A program made the translations under genes and the position numbers. Positions 9,211 to 17,139 of a stretch of 64,000 bases of DNA are shown piece by piece. Every line of letters begins with the position of its first letter. Position 1 is the stretch's first letter. The notes below the pieces were generated by a model. That model saw nothing but the letters and a program-made list of their open reading frames with translations. It had not been told where the DNA came from and made no database searches. The stretch comes from an uncultured Psychroserpens sp. (GTDB lineage Bacteria > Bacteroidota > Bacteroidia > Flavobacteriales > Flavobacteriaceae), in assembly GCF_947503375.1 (NCBI RefSeq), contig NZ_CANNDQ010000001.1, positions 372,001-436,000 of the forward strand, written 5' to 3'.

Positions 9211-9945
9211 TTATTTAAACTTACTTTCAACAATTTCCATAAAACGATTTTCGTAATCTTCTTTTCCAGACCAATCATTATAGTCTGGTTTAACAATATC
9301 TGTTATAAATCGCGTAGCGTCCTCAAAAGAATTTGTAGTATTCAATTGAGATATTACACGCTCATAATCTTCATTTTTACCATCGAATAAATGCTTTGTA
9401 AAGGCTATCTTATCATTTAGCCCAATATTCAATGCTCCCTTTTTTAGTTTATCGTTCAACGAAGTTTTGCTAGAAACATTTGTGCTGGATACGGGTTCAA
9501 AAACTGGAATTTCTTCAAAACCTGCAGTAATATCTTCAAGATGTGTTTCCTTTTTTTGTTTCTTAGTCACAGCAATCTCTACCATTTCATCTACTTGTTG
9601 AGACTCCATTGGCATCTGAGCAACCATATCTTTTATCTTCTCCATCACTGGCTCATATATATCATCATCTTCAGCTTCATCAAGATTTACATAGATCTTA
9701 TCTTCTATCTCGATATTATCACTTATCTTATTATTAAAAGCAACATCTAACATTCCGAAGAAAGAAGAATCACTTCCAATTGTTGGAATATCTCCTTCAA
9801 AATTCTCATGAGCAAATTTCAAAACACTAAGTTTTTCATGCAACATAGAAACTTCTTCATGCATTTTTAAAACATCTTCTTTACCTTTTAATTTTAAAAT
9901 CCTGTGAGCAATGCTTACTAATTCTGATTCTAGCTTCTTCTTCAT
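9211..9945 (-). CDS. Conserved cytoplasmic protein of unknown function
   Basis: 244 residues, no signal peptide or membrane segment. Residues 1-50 are Lys/Glu-rich and helical (KLESELVSIAHRILKLKGKE), likely a coiled coil. The middle (about 90-165) is acidic and low in complexity. The C-terminus (about 168-244: LNDKIAFTKHLFDGKNEDY, FEDATRFITDIVKPDYNDW) is a compact helical block that I recognise only as a recurrent flavobacterial hypothetical. No catalytic motif is visible. It lies upstream of DoxX on the same strand. Confidence 0.75.
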   Translation of the reverse strand: MKKKLESELVSIAHRILKLKGKEDVLKMHEEVSMLHEKLSVLKFAHENFEGDIPTIGSDSSFFGMLDVAFNNKISDNIEIEDKIYVNLDEAEDDDIYEPVMEKIKDMVAQMPMESQQVDEMVEIAVTKKQKKETHLEDITAGFEEIPVFEPVSSTNVSSKTSLNDKLKKGALNIGLNDKIAFTKHLFDGKNEDYERVISQLNTTNSFEDATRFITDIVKPDYNDWSGKEDYENRFMEIVESKFK

Positions 9946-10049
9946 AACTTTTTAAATTTAAAACGAATTTATGCTTTTGATTTTTAATAAATTTACGCCA
10001 CCTTTATACAAAACGAACTTTTGGTTTGTTTTAGTGTTAAAATTACAAA

Positions 10050-10703
10050 ATGTTTCTTGAAAATACAGTAAATCATAAAGAACAATTTGGATGGATAGAA
10101 GTCATCTGTGGTTCAATGTTCTCAGGTAAAACCGAAGAGTTGATTCGTAGGTTAAAGCGAGCCCAGTTTGCAAGACAAAAGGTTGAAATCTTCAAACCTA
10201 CTGTTGACGTTCGTTATGATGAAGATATGGTCGTATCTCATGATGCTAATGAAATTCGTTCTACTCCAGTACCTGCTGCTGCAAACATTCCTATTTTGGC
10301 AGATGGTTGTGATGTTGTTGGTATTGATGAAGCTCAATTTTTTGATGACGAAATTGTAAGAGTTTGCAACGATCTTGCCAATAAAGGAATTCGTGTTATT
10401 GTTGCTGGCTTAGATATGGATTTCAAAGGAAATCCATTTGGTCCAATGCCTCACTTAATGGCTACAGCAGAATACGTTACCAAAGTACACGCTATTTGTA
10501 CTCGAACTGGGAACCTAGCACAATATAGTTATCGTAAAGCAACCAGTGATGCTCTTGTTTTATTAGGTGAAGTAGATGAATATGAACCCTTAAGCCGAGC
10601 TGCTTTTTATAAAGCTATGCTTCGCGATAAAGTGAGAAATATGAAAGTTAACGACGCCGAAGAAATTTCTAACAAAGACAGTAAGCCCAATGCTAAAAGC
10701 TAA
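10050..10703 (+). CDS. tdk: Thymidine kinase (type II)
   Basis: Phosphorylates thymidine to dTMP with ATP in the salvage pathway. 217 residues. The P-loop [18 protein letters not shown] sits at about 21-38, the Walker B-like GIDEAQFFD at about 92-100, and the lasso region [15 protein letters not shown] near 151-165. Most type II enzymes bind structural zinc through two CxxC-type pairs. Here the lasso has only one cysteine (ICTRTG) and no CxxC, so this looks like a zinc-less variant. The gene overlaps alr by 14 nt. Confidence 0.95.
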   Translation: MFLENTVNHKEQFGWIEVICGSMFSGKTEELIRRLKRAQFARQKVEIFKPTVDVRYDEDMVVSHDANEIRSTPVPAAANIPILADGCDVVGIDEAQFFDDEIVRVCNDLANKGIRVIVAGLDMDFKGNPFGPMPHLMATAEYVTKVHAICTRTGNLAQYSYRKATSDALVLLGEVDEYEPLSRAAFYKAMLRDKVRNMKVNDAEEISNKDSKPNAKS

Positions 10704-11799
10704 AGAGACTGTTTTAGAGATTGATCTAAAAGCACTCAAACACAACTTTGAGTATCTTAAATCTAAACTTCAAAAAGACACTAAAATATTAGCTGTAGTC
10801 AAAGCATTTGCCTATGGAAGTGATGCCAATATAGTTGCAGATTTTCTTCAAAATTTAAATGTCGATTATTTTGCTGTAGCTTATGTTAACGAAGGTGTGG
10901 CGCTTCGAGAAGCAGGCATAAAAACGCCGATTTTAGTATTGCATCCTCAAGCTGTAAACTTTAAAACTTTAATTGAACGTTGCTTGGAACCAAGTCTATA
11001 TAGTTCTAAAATTTTTAATGACTTTATTGCAATTGCCACTGAAGAAGGTCAGACGAATTATCCTGTCCATATCAAATTCAATACTGGGTTAAACCGACTT
11101 GGGTTTAGGGAAAATGACATTGATTTTATCACCTCTAAGCTCAGAGATACATCTGCTATAAAAGTAAAGTCGCTTTTTTCACATTTAGCTGCAAGTGAAG
11201 ATTTGAATGAAGCTGAATTCACCAAAAATCAAATTGATAATTTTAAAAAAACAGCAGCAACTTTTACAAAATCTATAGCCTATAAACCTATGCTCCATAT
11301 GACCAACACATCTGGAATTATTAATTTTCCAGAGGCTCATTTTGATATGGTTAGAGCTGGAATTGGTTTGTATGGTTATGCAAATTCTCATGAAGAAAAC
11401 AAAAAATTAAAGCCTGTAGCAACACTTAAGTCTATAATTTCTCAAATTCATAAGATTAAGAAAGGAGAAACTGTAGGATACAACAGAGCTTATATAAGTC
11501 GAGGTTTAGAAAAAACAGCCACTATACCAATTGGTCATGCCGATGGTATTAGCAGACAATATGGGAATGAAAAAGGGTTTGTTGTTATCAATAACCAAAA
11601 AGCGCCTATTATAGGTAATGTTTGTATGGATATGATTATGGTTAATATTACAAATATTGATTGTAAAGAAGGAGATGAAGTTGTAGTTTTTGGTAATCAC
11701 CCAAATTCTGCAAGCGATTTCTCTAAAAGTGTACAAACCATTTCATATGAGATCATTACTTCGATCTCCCAACGTATAAAACGAGTTATTATAAAATAA
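10690..11799 (+). CDS. alr: Alanine racemase
   Basis: PLP-dependent conversion of L-alanine to D-alanine for peptidoglycan. 369 residues. The PLP lysine is K38 in [11 protein letters not shown]; note Phe where most enzymes have Asn (KANAYG). The second catalytic residue, Tyr, is in ETVGYNRAY at about 260, and the family motif [10 protein letters not shown] follows near 305. The start at 10690 overlaps the end of tdk by 14 nt, so the two are expected to be translationally coupled. Confidence 0.96.
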   Translation: MLKAKETVLEIDLKALKHNFEYLKSKLQKDTKILAVVKAFAYGSDANIVADFLQNLNVDYFAVAYVNEGVALREAGIKTPILVLHPQAVNFKTLIERCLEPSLYSSKIFNDFIAIATEEGQTNYPVHIKFNTGLNRLGFRENDIDFITSKLRDTSAIKVKSLFSHLAASEDLNEAEFTKNQIDNFKKTAATFTKSIAYKPMLHMTNTSGIINFPEAHFDMVRAGIGLYGYANSHEENKKLKPVATLKSIISQIHKIKKGETVGYNRAYISRGLEKTATIPIGHADGISRQYGNEKGFVVINNQKAPIIGNVCMDMIMVNITNIDCKEGDEVVVFGNHPNSASDFSKSVQTISYEIITSISQRIKRVIIK

Positions 11800-11872
11800 A
11801 TTATTTGTTTTTTTAACTATCTATTTTTTAAGTATCTTAGACTTTCAATAACTAACTTAAAACAAATAAATT

Positions 11873-12274
11873 ATGCTTAAAGAATTCAAAGAATTTGCAA
11901 TGAAAGGCAATTTAGTTGATATTGCTGTTGCTTTTGTAATGGGTGCTGCTTTTAATAAAGTGGTCACTGCATTTACAGGTGGTATAGTTTCACCTTTAAT
12001 TGGTCTAATTTTCGACACTAATTTCAAAGACCTGAAATGGATTGTCAAAGAAGGGTCTGCTAACGATGTAGGAGAAATAGTAGGAGAAGTTGCTGTATTG
12101 TATGGTGATTTTATTACTAATTTATTAGACTTTATCATTGTTGCCTTTGTAATGTTTATGCTTATAAAAGGTATCAATAGAATGAAAAAGAAAGAAGAGC
12201 CTTCGCCAGAAGCTCCAGCTGGACCGTCAGAGGTTGATCTATTAATTGAAATTAGAGACGCACTTAAAAAATAG
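11873..12274 (+). CDS. mscL: Large-conductance mechanosensitive channel
   Basis: 133-residue MscL, a homopentameric inner-membrane channel that opens on hypo-osmotic shock. The N-terminal FKEFAMKGNLVDIAVAFVMG is the classic amphipathic helix plus TM1 with the Gly-rich gate. TM2 is near 83-103 (LDFIIVAFVMFMLIKGI). A charged Lys/Glu tail (KKKEEPSPE) and a C-terminal helix complete it. Standalone gene with its own terminator at 12314-12346. Confidence 0.97.
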   Translation: MLKEFKEFAMKGNLVDIAVAFVMGAAFNKVVTAFTGGIVSPLIGLIFDTNFKDLKWIVKEGSANDVGEIVGEVAVLYGDFITNLLDFIIVAFVMFMLIKGINRMKKKEEPSPEAPAGPSEVDLLIEIRDALKK

Positions 12275-12313
12275 ATTTCGTATAGCTACCGCTACATTAC
12301 ATGTTTTAACCTT

Positions 12314-12346
12314 AAACCACCTCATGAATAGAGGTGGTTTTTTTAT
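12314..12346 (+). terminator. Intrinsic terminator after mscL
   Basis: Perfect 10-bp stem AAACCACCTC / GAGGTGGTTT with a 7-nt loop, followed by a run of T. It ends the mscL transcript and insulates asd. Confidence 0.9.
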
Positions 12347-12380
12347 AGTTTTTTTTAAGATTTAAAAATGAATAAATCCC

Positions 12381-12388
12381 TATTTTTG
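12381..12388 (+). promoter_or_regulatory. -7 box for asd
   Basis: TATTTTTG matches TAnnTTTG exactly and lies 20 nt before the asd ATG, leaving a leader of about 14 nt. No clear TTG at -33. Confidence 0.5.
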
Positions 12389-12408
12389 TTCATTATAAAT
12401 CTTTTCAA

Positions 12409-13398
12409 ATGAAAATAGCTGTTGTTGGTGCTACAGGTTTAGTTGGCCAAGTAATGCTTAAAGTATTAGCCGAACGAAATTTTCCAGTAAGTGAATTAAT
12501 TCCTGTTGCCTCTGAGCATTCAATAGGGAAAAAAATCACTTATAAAAACATGGATTATACTATTGTTGGTCTGCAAGACGCTATTGATGCCAAACCTAAA
12601 ATTGCATTGTTTTCTGCTGGTGGAGCGACTTCACTAGAATGGGCTCCAAAATTTGCTGAAGCTGGAATTACTGTTGTAGATAACTCTTCGGCATGGCGAA
12701 TGGACCAAGACAAACAACTTGTTGTTCCTGAAATAAATGCTAAAAAACTAACAAAAACTGATAAGATTATTGCTAATCCTAACTGTTCAACCATACAGAT
12801 GGTAATGGTTTTGGCGCCACTTCATAAAAAATATAAGATCAAACGTATCGTAGTTTCAACCTACCAATCTATTTCTGGGACAGGTGTAAAAGCTGTGAAA
12901 CAATTGGAAAATGAATTAGCAGGAATTAAAGGTGAAATGGCGTACCACTATCCTATACACAGAAACGCCATTCCGCATTGTGATGTTTTTGAGGAGAATG
13001 GCTATACAAAAGAAGAAATGAAATTAGTTAGAGAAACTCAAAAAATATTAGATGATCGTAGTATTGCAGTAACAGCTACAGCTGTAAGAATCCCTACATC
13101 TGGAGGGCATAGCGAAGCGGTAAATGTAGAGTTTGAAAACGATTTTGATCTTAACGAAATACGCAATATTTTAAAGCAAACACCTGGTGTGACTCTACAA
13201 GACAATATTGATGTTAACACATACCCAATGCCAATATACGCTGAAGGAAAAGATGATGTCTTTGTAGGTAGAATTAGACGTGATGGTTCTCTGCCTAAAT
13301 CACTAAACTTATGGATTGTTAGTGATAATCTCCGTAAAGGAGCCGCAACTAATACCGTCCAAATCGCTGAACACTTATTGCGCGAAAATTTACTGTAA
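12409..13398 (+). CDS. asd: Aspartate-semialdehyde dehydrogenase
   Basis: Reduces aspartyl-4-phosphate to aspartate semialdehyde with NADPH, the branch point to diaminopimelate/lysine, threonine and methionine. 329 residues. The Rossmann start is VVGATGLVGQVML (about 5-17). The active-site cysteine is C126 in ANPNCSTIQM, and the motif STYQSISGTGVKA (about 147-159) is the conserved substrate loop. HSEAVNVEFE carries the catalytic His near 238. Monocistronic between two intergenic spacers. Confidence 0.97.
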   Translation: MKIAVVGATGLVGQVMLKVLAERNFPVSELIPVASEHSIGKKITYKNMDYTIVGLQDAIDAKPKIALFSAGGATSLEWAPKFAEAGITVVDNSSAWRMDQDKQLVVPEINAKKLTKTDKIIANPNCSTIQMVMVLAPLHKKYKIKRIVVSTYQSISGTGVKAVKQLENELAGIKGEMAYHYPIHRNAIPHCDVFEENGYTKEEMKLVRETQKILDDRSIAVTATAVRIPTSGGHSEAVNVEFENDFDLNEIRNILKQTPGVTLQDNIDVNTYPMPIYAEGKDDVFVGRIRRDGSLPKSLNLWIVSDNLRKGAATNTVQIAEHLLRENLL

Positions 13399-13555
13399 TA
13401 TTTTTTTCTTCTACTTAGGGTTTTATTGACTTCAGTTGTTACATATAAATAGATGCTAAGTCTTTTTTTAAGACTAAATTTATGATTTTAGTGAAATATG
13501 CGATATTTTTATACTCTTGTTGTCTGATAAAAAGGGTATTACATCTAATTAATTA

Positions 13556-13585
13556 TTGAGGTGATAAGTATAGTCGTTATATTTA
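13556..13585 (+). promoter_or_regulatory. Promoter TTG-N19-TATATTTA for the diheme lipoprotein gene
   Basis: TTG at 13556-13558 and TATATTTA at 13578-13585 (7 of 8 to TAnnTTTG counting free positions) are separated by 19 nt, the standard Bacteroidota spacing. The ATG follows 20 nt later. The 207-nt spacer from asd holds no other clear feature except a short AGTCT/AGACT hairpin near 13458-13476. Confidence 0.6.
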
Positions 13586-13605
13586 CCTTCCAAATTTTAC
13601 TGTAA

Positions 13606-14988
13606 ATGTTTAAAAATTACTTGAAATTACTCTACTTTATTGTATTATTTATAGTTATTCAGTCTTGTGCTAATGATGATAATAATGACAGTTATGTGGC
13701 TATAATTATTGAAACCTCTTCAGACTTAGTAGAAGTTTCTCAAAATAGCTCCATAGAAATAGATGTATTAAGTAATGATACTAATGTACCTACATTAGGT
13801 AATTTGACAGTGAACAATGCAACAAATGGAACCGTAGAAGTATTAGACCTTAATAATACACCCAATAATCCTTCAGATGATACAGTACTATATACACCTA
13901 GTACAGATTTTGTAGGTACTGACTCATTCTCATATACCATTTGTAATAATTTAGAACCAATAAGTTGCTCTACAGAGACAGTTACTATAACTGTAAACCC
14001 AGTTACTCCAGTAGTTTTTAATCTTGATGAAATTCCTTACAATACACTTTCTGAATACCACTTTTTCGAAGGAGAATTAAAAAACTTAGAGCCTGCTTTT
14101 GGAGTTGTCCCGTACGACTTAAATTCAACCTTATTTACCGACTACGCACTTAAAAAACGTTTTGTTTGGATGCCAAATAACTCTAAAGCTAGTTATAATA
14201 CTGACGGTACTCCATTAAATTTTCCTATCGGTTCTGTTTTGATTAAGAATTTTTATTATGATAATGTTCAACCAACGAATACTACCAGAATTATTGAAAC
14301 AAGATTGATGTATATGACTGAAGAAGGTTGGGACTTTGCTAAATACGTTTGGAATGAATCACAAACTGAAGCAACCTTTACTAATAATGGAAGTTTTATT
14401 AATATTGATTGGGTAGAAGAGGGTATCACCAATTCTGTAAACTATAGAATTCCATCTCGTAACGAATGCTTTACTTGTCATAACAAGTTTGGAACTCCGC
14501 TTCCTATTGGTCCTAAACCTCAGAACTTAAATAAAACATATAACTATCCCGATGGTATTTCTAATCAATTGAGTAAATGGATAGAGGTAGGATATCTTGA
14601 AAATAATCTACCTACTTCAATCGTATCAACGGTAAAGTGGAGCGACGAATCACTACCTCTAGAATTGAGGGTTAGATCATACTTAGACATTAATTGCGCG
14701 CATTGCCATTCTGAAGAAAGTTATTGTGAATATAGACCACTGCGCTTAGCTTTTAATGAAAATGAAGACGACGTGAACAAAGGTGTTTGTGTTACACCTG
14801 ATACACAAATTGCTCCTTACACGCATATAATTGCTAGTGGAGAAATAGACAAATCATTATTACATTTTAGAATCAGTTCAACTGAAGAACAATATAGAAT
14901 GCCTTTATTGGGCAGAACACTTCAACATTCTGAAGGTGTTAGGCTTATTGAAGAATGGATTAATTCTCTTGAAGGTATTTGCGAATAA
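13606..14988 (+). CDS. Lipoprotein with Ig-like domain and two CxxCH haem motifs (SO2930-type)
   Basis: 460 residues. A lipoprotein signal ends in the lipobox VIQSC at about residues 18-22. Residues about 35-130 form a Big_9/cadherin-like module (DVLSNDTN, YTPSTDFVGTDSFSYTICN), probably a spacer from the membrane. The remaining part carries two haem c motifs, CFTCH near 288 and CAHCH near 365, and matches the pattern of the SO2930-type diheme cytochrome family. It may pass electrons at the cell surface. The following FG-GAP gene starts 29 nt downstream, so the two are likely in one operon. Natural partner unknown. Confidence 0.8.
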   Translation: MFKNYLKLLYFIVLFIVIQSCANDDNNDSYVAIIIETSSDLVEVSQNSSIEIDVLSNDTNVPTLGNLTVNNATNGTVEVLDLNNTPNNPSDDTVLYTPSTDFVGTDSFSYTICNNLEPISCSTETVTITVNPVTPVVFNLDEIPYNTLSEYHFFEGELKNLEPAFGVVPYDLNSTLFTDYALKKRFVWMPNNSKASYNTDGTPLNFPIGSVLIKNFYYDNVQPTNTTRIIETRLMYMTEEGWDFAKYVWNESQTEATFTNNGSFINIDWVEEGITNSVNYRIPSRNECFTCHNKFGTPLPIGPKPQNLNKTYNYPDGISNQLSKWIEVGYLENNLPTSIVSTVKWSDESLPLELRVRSYLDINCAHCHSEESYCEYRPLRLAFNENEDDVNKGVCVTPDTQIAPYTHIIASGEIDKSLLHFRISSTEEQYRMPLLGRTLQHSEGVRLIEEWINSLEGICE

Positions 14989-15017
14989 TCAAAATAAATG
15001 ACATAAATAAAAACATT

Positions 15018-17045
15018 ATGAAAACAAAATTACTACTTATTACTACAGCTTTTTTAGCTTTTAGTTTTCAAGCATTTGCACAACCCGTAAATGATGATTT
15101 TGCTGGAGCAATTCCTATTACTCCAAATGCTGAAGGAACTGGCTGCTCAAACGCTACAGATTTCTACTTGCCATTTGATTCAGATGGCACTACAGATAGT
15201 GGAATTCAAGGCTCTTGTAGAGCTTCTGGTAATGATCAGTTCTTTACTTGGACCGCGACTTCTCCAGGATTGTTTTTTACATCTCGAGCACCTGGTAATC
15301 CTGGCCTCGTCGTTTGGAATTCTACTGGTACTGTTGAAATTACTTGTACAGATACATTTTCAACTGAAATTATCGGAGGTTGGAATGTAGGTGATGATTT
15401 AGTACTTCAAATCTATGACTTTGCTGGAGCGGCTTCAGACGTTTCTTTTTGTCTTGAAGAATCAAGTACAGCTCCCGTACCACCTGCAATAACTTTTACA
15501 GCAACCTCTTCTGGAACTACAGGAGATTACAGGCTTGGTGCAGTTGATATGAACGGTGATCACCTTGATGATCTAGTAACGATTTCTGTAGACAATGTTA
15601 ATATTAGACAACAAACGTCTGGAGGTTTTACTACCGTGAATATTCCAACAAGTGATGCAAACTATTTACCTAATTGGAGTATGGCTGCAGCAGATTATAA
15701 TAGAGATGGTTATACAGATCTTCTATATGGAAATGGTAGTGGAGTGACGTTTATGAGAAGTAATAGTACAGGAACAGCATTTACAGAAGTTTCAGGTCCT
15801 GAAGATGTATTCTCTCAACGCTCCAATTTTATAGATATAAATAACGATGGGCATTTAGATGCTTTTGTTTGTCATGATGTAGCACCAAATGTATATTATA
15901 TCAATGATGGCTCTGGAAATTTGACGTTTTACCAATCTACTGTTACTCCTGGAGCTCCTGTTAACTTAGGAGATTATCCATCAGGTGGTAATTATGGGTC
16001 TATATGGATCGACTATGACAACGATAGAGATTTAGATATGTTTATTGCTAAGTGCGGTGGTGAAACCGCTAGACGTACTAATCAAATGCACACCAATAAT
16101 GGTAGCGGAGTATATTCAGAAAATGCAGCCGCTATTGGTCTAGCAGATCCTATGCAAACTTGGTCTGCTGCTTGGGGAGATTTTGATAATGATGGAGATA
16201 TGGATGTCTTTGTTGGTGCAAGCTCTGGATCACATAAATTAATGGAAAATACTAATGGAACATTCACAGATATTACTGTCAGTTCTGGAGTAAGTGCATT
16301 AGCGCTAACCTCTACTGAAACTGTAACTTTTGATTTTGATAATGATGGTAATCTTGATTTAGCATCTGGAGGAAATCTATTATTTGGAAATGGAGATATG
16401 ACATTCACAGTCCATACTAATATATTTCCAGGTGCAGGTGCTTATGGCGATCTAAATAATGATGGTTTTATTGATGCTTTTAATTCAGGTAGTGTCTATA
16501 CAAACAATAAAGAAACCGGACACAACTGGATCAAAATATACACCACAGGAACAGATAGTAATATTAATGGTATAGGTGCACGTGTAGAAATTACTACCGC
16601 TTCAGGCACTCAAATTAGAGATGTAAGAAGTGGTGACGGGTTTAGATACATGAATTCGTTAAATACACATTTTGGAATTGGTTCTGACACTTCAATTAAT
16701 AGTATTGTTGTCTACTGGCCTTCAGGTAATGTTGACACAGTAACTAATCCACCAATAAATACTCCAATAGAGATCATTGAAGGAGATACACTTAGCTTAG
16801 AAGGTACTTTGACTGACGATCTGGTTATTTATCCAAACCCAGCAAAAGATGTATTAAATATAAGTACATCAACTCCTTTCCAAGACAATACAATTTACAC
16901 AATATTTGATATTAATGGTAAGCGAGTAATGAATGCTAAATTAAATCAATCTACTATTGATGTCTCTGGATTAAGTACTGGAAATTACATCCTTAGAATA
17001 ATATCAGGAGAATCTATAAAAAGCCAGAAATTTATTAAACAATAA
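15018..17045 (+). CDS. Secreted FG-GAP/UnbV-ASPIC protein with T9SS type A sorting domain
   Basis: About 675 residues from the ATG at 15018, which starts a clean signal peptide (MKTKLLLITTAFLAFSFQAF, then AQ). The open frame begins at 14979, but its first 13 residues precede the signal peptide. The N-terminal about 150 residues are beta-rich. A seven-repeat-like FG-GAP/VCBS propeller follows, with Ca-binding loops such as DINNDGHLDAF, DYDNDRDLDMF and DFDNDGDMDVF. Then comes the ASPIC/UnbV domain (GIGARVEITT, RDVRSGDGF, HFGIGSD) and a C-terminal T9SS type A domain (VIYPNPAKDVLNIS, GNYILRI). Probably a surface-exposed binding protein. Close tandem paralogue of the next gene. Confidence 0.9.
   Translation: MKTKLLLITTAFLAFSFQAFAQPVNDDFAGAIPITPNAEGTGCSNATDFYLPFDSDGTTDSGIQGSCRASGNDQFFTWTATSPGLFFTSRAPGNPGLVVWNSTGTVEITCTDTFSTEIIGGWNVGDDLVLQIYDFAGAASDVSFCLEESSTAPVPPAITFTATSSGTTGDYRLGAVDMNGDHLDDLVTISVDNVNIRQQTSGGFTTVNIPTSDANYLPNWSMAAADYNRDGYTDLLYGNGSGVTFMRSNSTGTAFTEVSGPEDVFSQRSNFIDINNDGHLDAFVCHDVAPNVYYINDGSGNLTFYQSTVTPGAPVNLGDYPSGGNYGSIWIDYDNDRDLDMFIAKCGGETARRTNQMHTNNGSGVYSENAAAIGLADPMQTWSAAWGDFDNDGDMDVFVGASSGSHKLMENTNGTFTDITVSSGVSALALTSTETVTFDFDNDGNLDLASGGNLLFGNGDMTFTVHTNIFPGAGAYGDLNNDGFIDAFNSGSVYTNNKETGHNWIKIYTTGTDSNINGIGARVEITTASGTQIRDVRSGDGFRYMNSLNTHFGIGSDTSINSIVVYWPSGNVDTVTNPPINTPIEIIEGDTLSLEGTLTDDLVIYPNPAKDVLNISTSTPFQDNTIYTIFDINGKRVMNAKLNQSTIDVSGLSTGNYILRIISGESIKSQKFIKQ
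15830..16100 (+). repeat. Duplicated FG-GAP segment, copy 1
   Basis: This stretch and 18340-18610 read almost the same at the nucleotide level; for example both hold TAGATGCTTTTGTTTGTCAT and GATAGAGATTTAGATATGTT. The similarity covers the propeller core, consistent with tandem gene duplication. Confidence 0.75.
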
Positions 17046-17061
17046 GTAAGTAAATTTTGAT

Positions 17062-17099
17062 AAAAAAGCCTCTAAAGTCCCTTTTAGAGGCTTTTTTTT
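17062..17099 (+). terminator. Intrinsic terminator between the FG-GAP paralogues
   Basis: GCCTCTAAA / TTTAGAGGC, a perfect 9-bp stem with a 6-nt loop, flanked by A and T tracts. It separates the two duplicated genes into different transcripts, or lowers expression of the second. Confidence 0.9.
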
Positions 17100-17139
17100 A
17101 CTATTTTTAAAAACTATTTTTTTAATCACACAAAAAATT

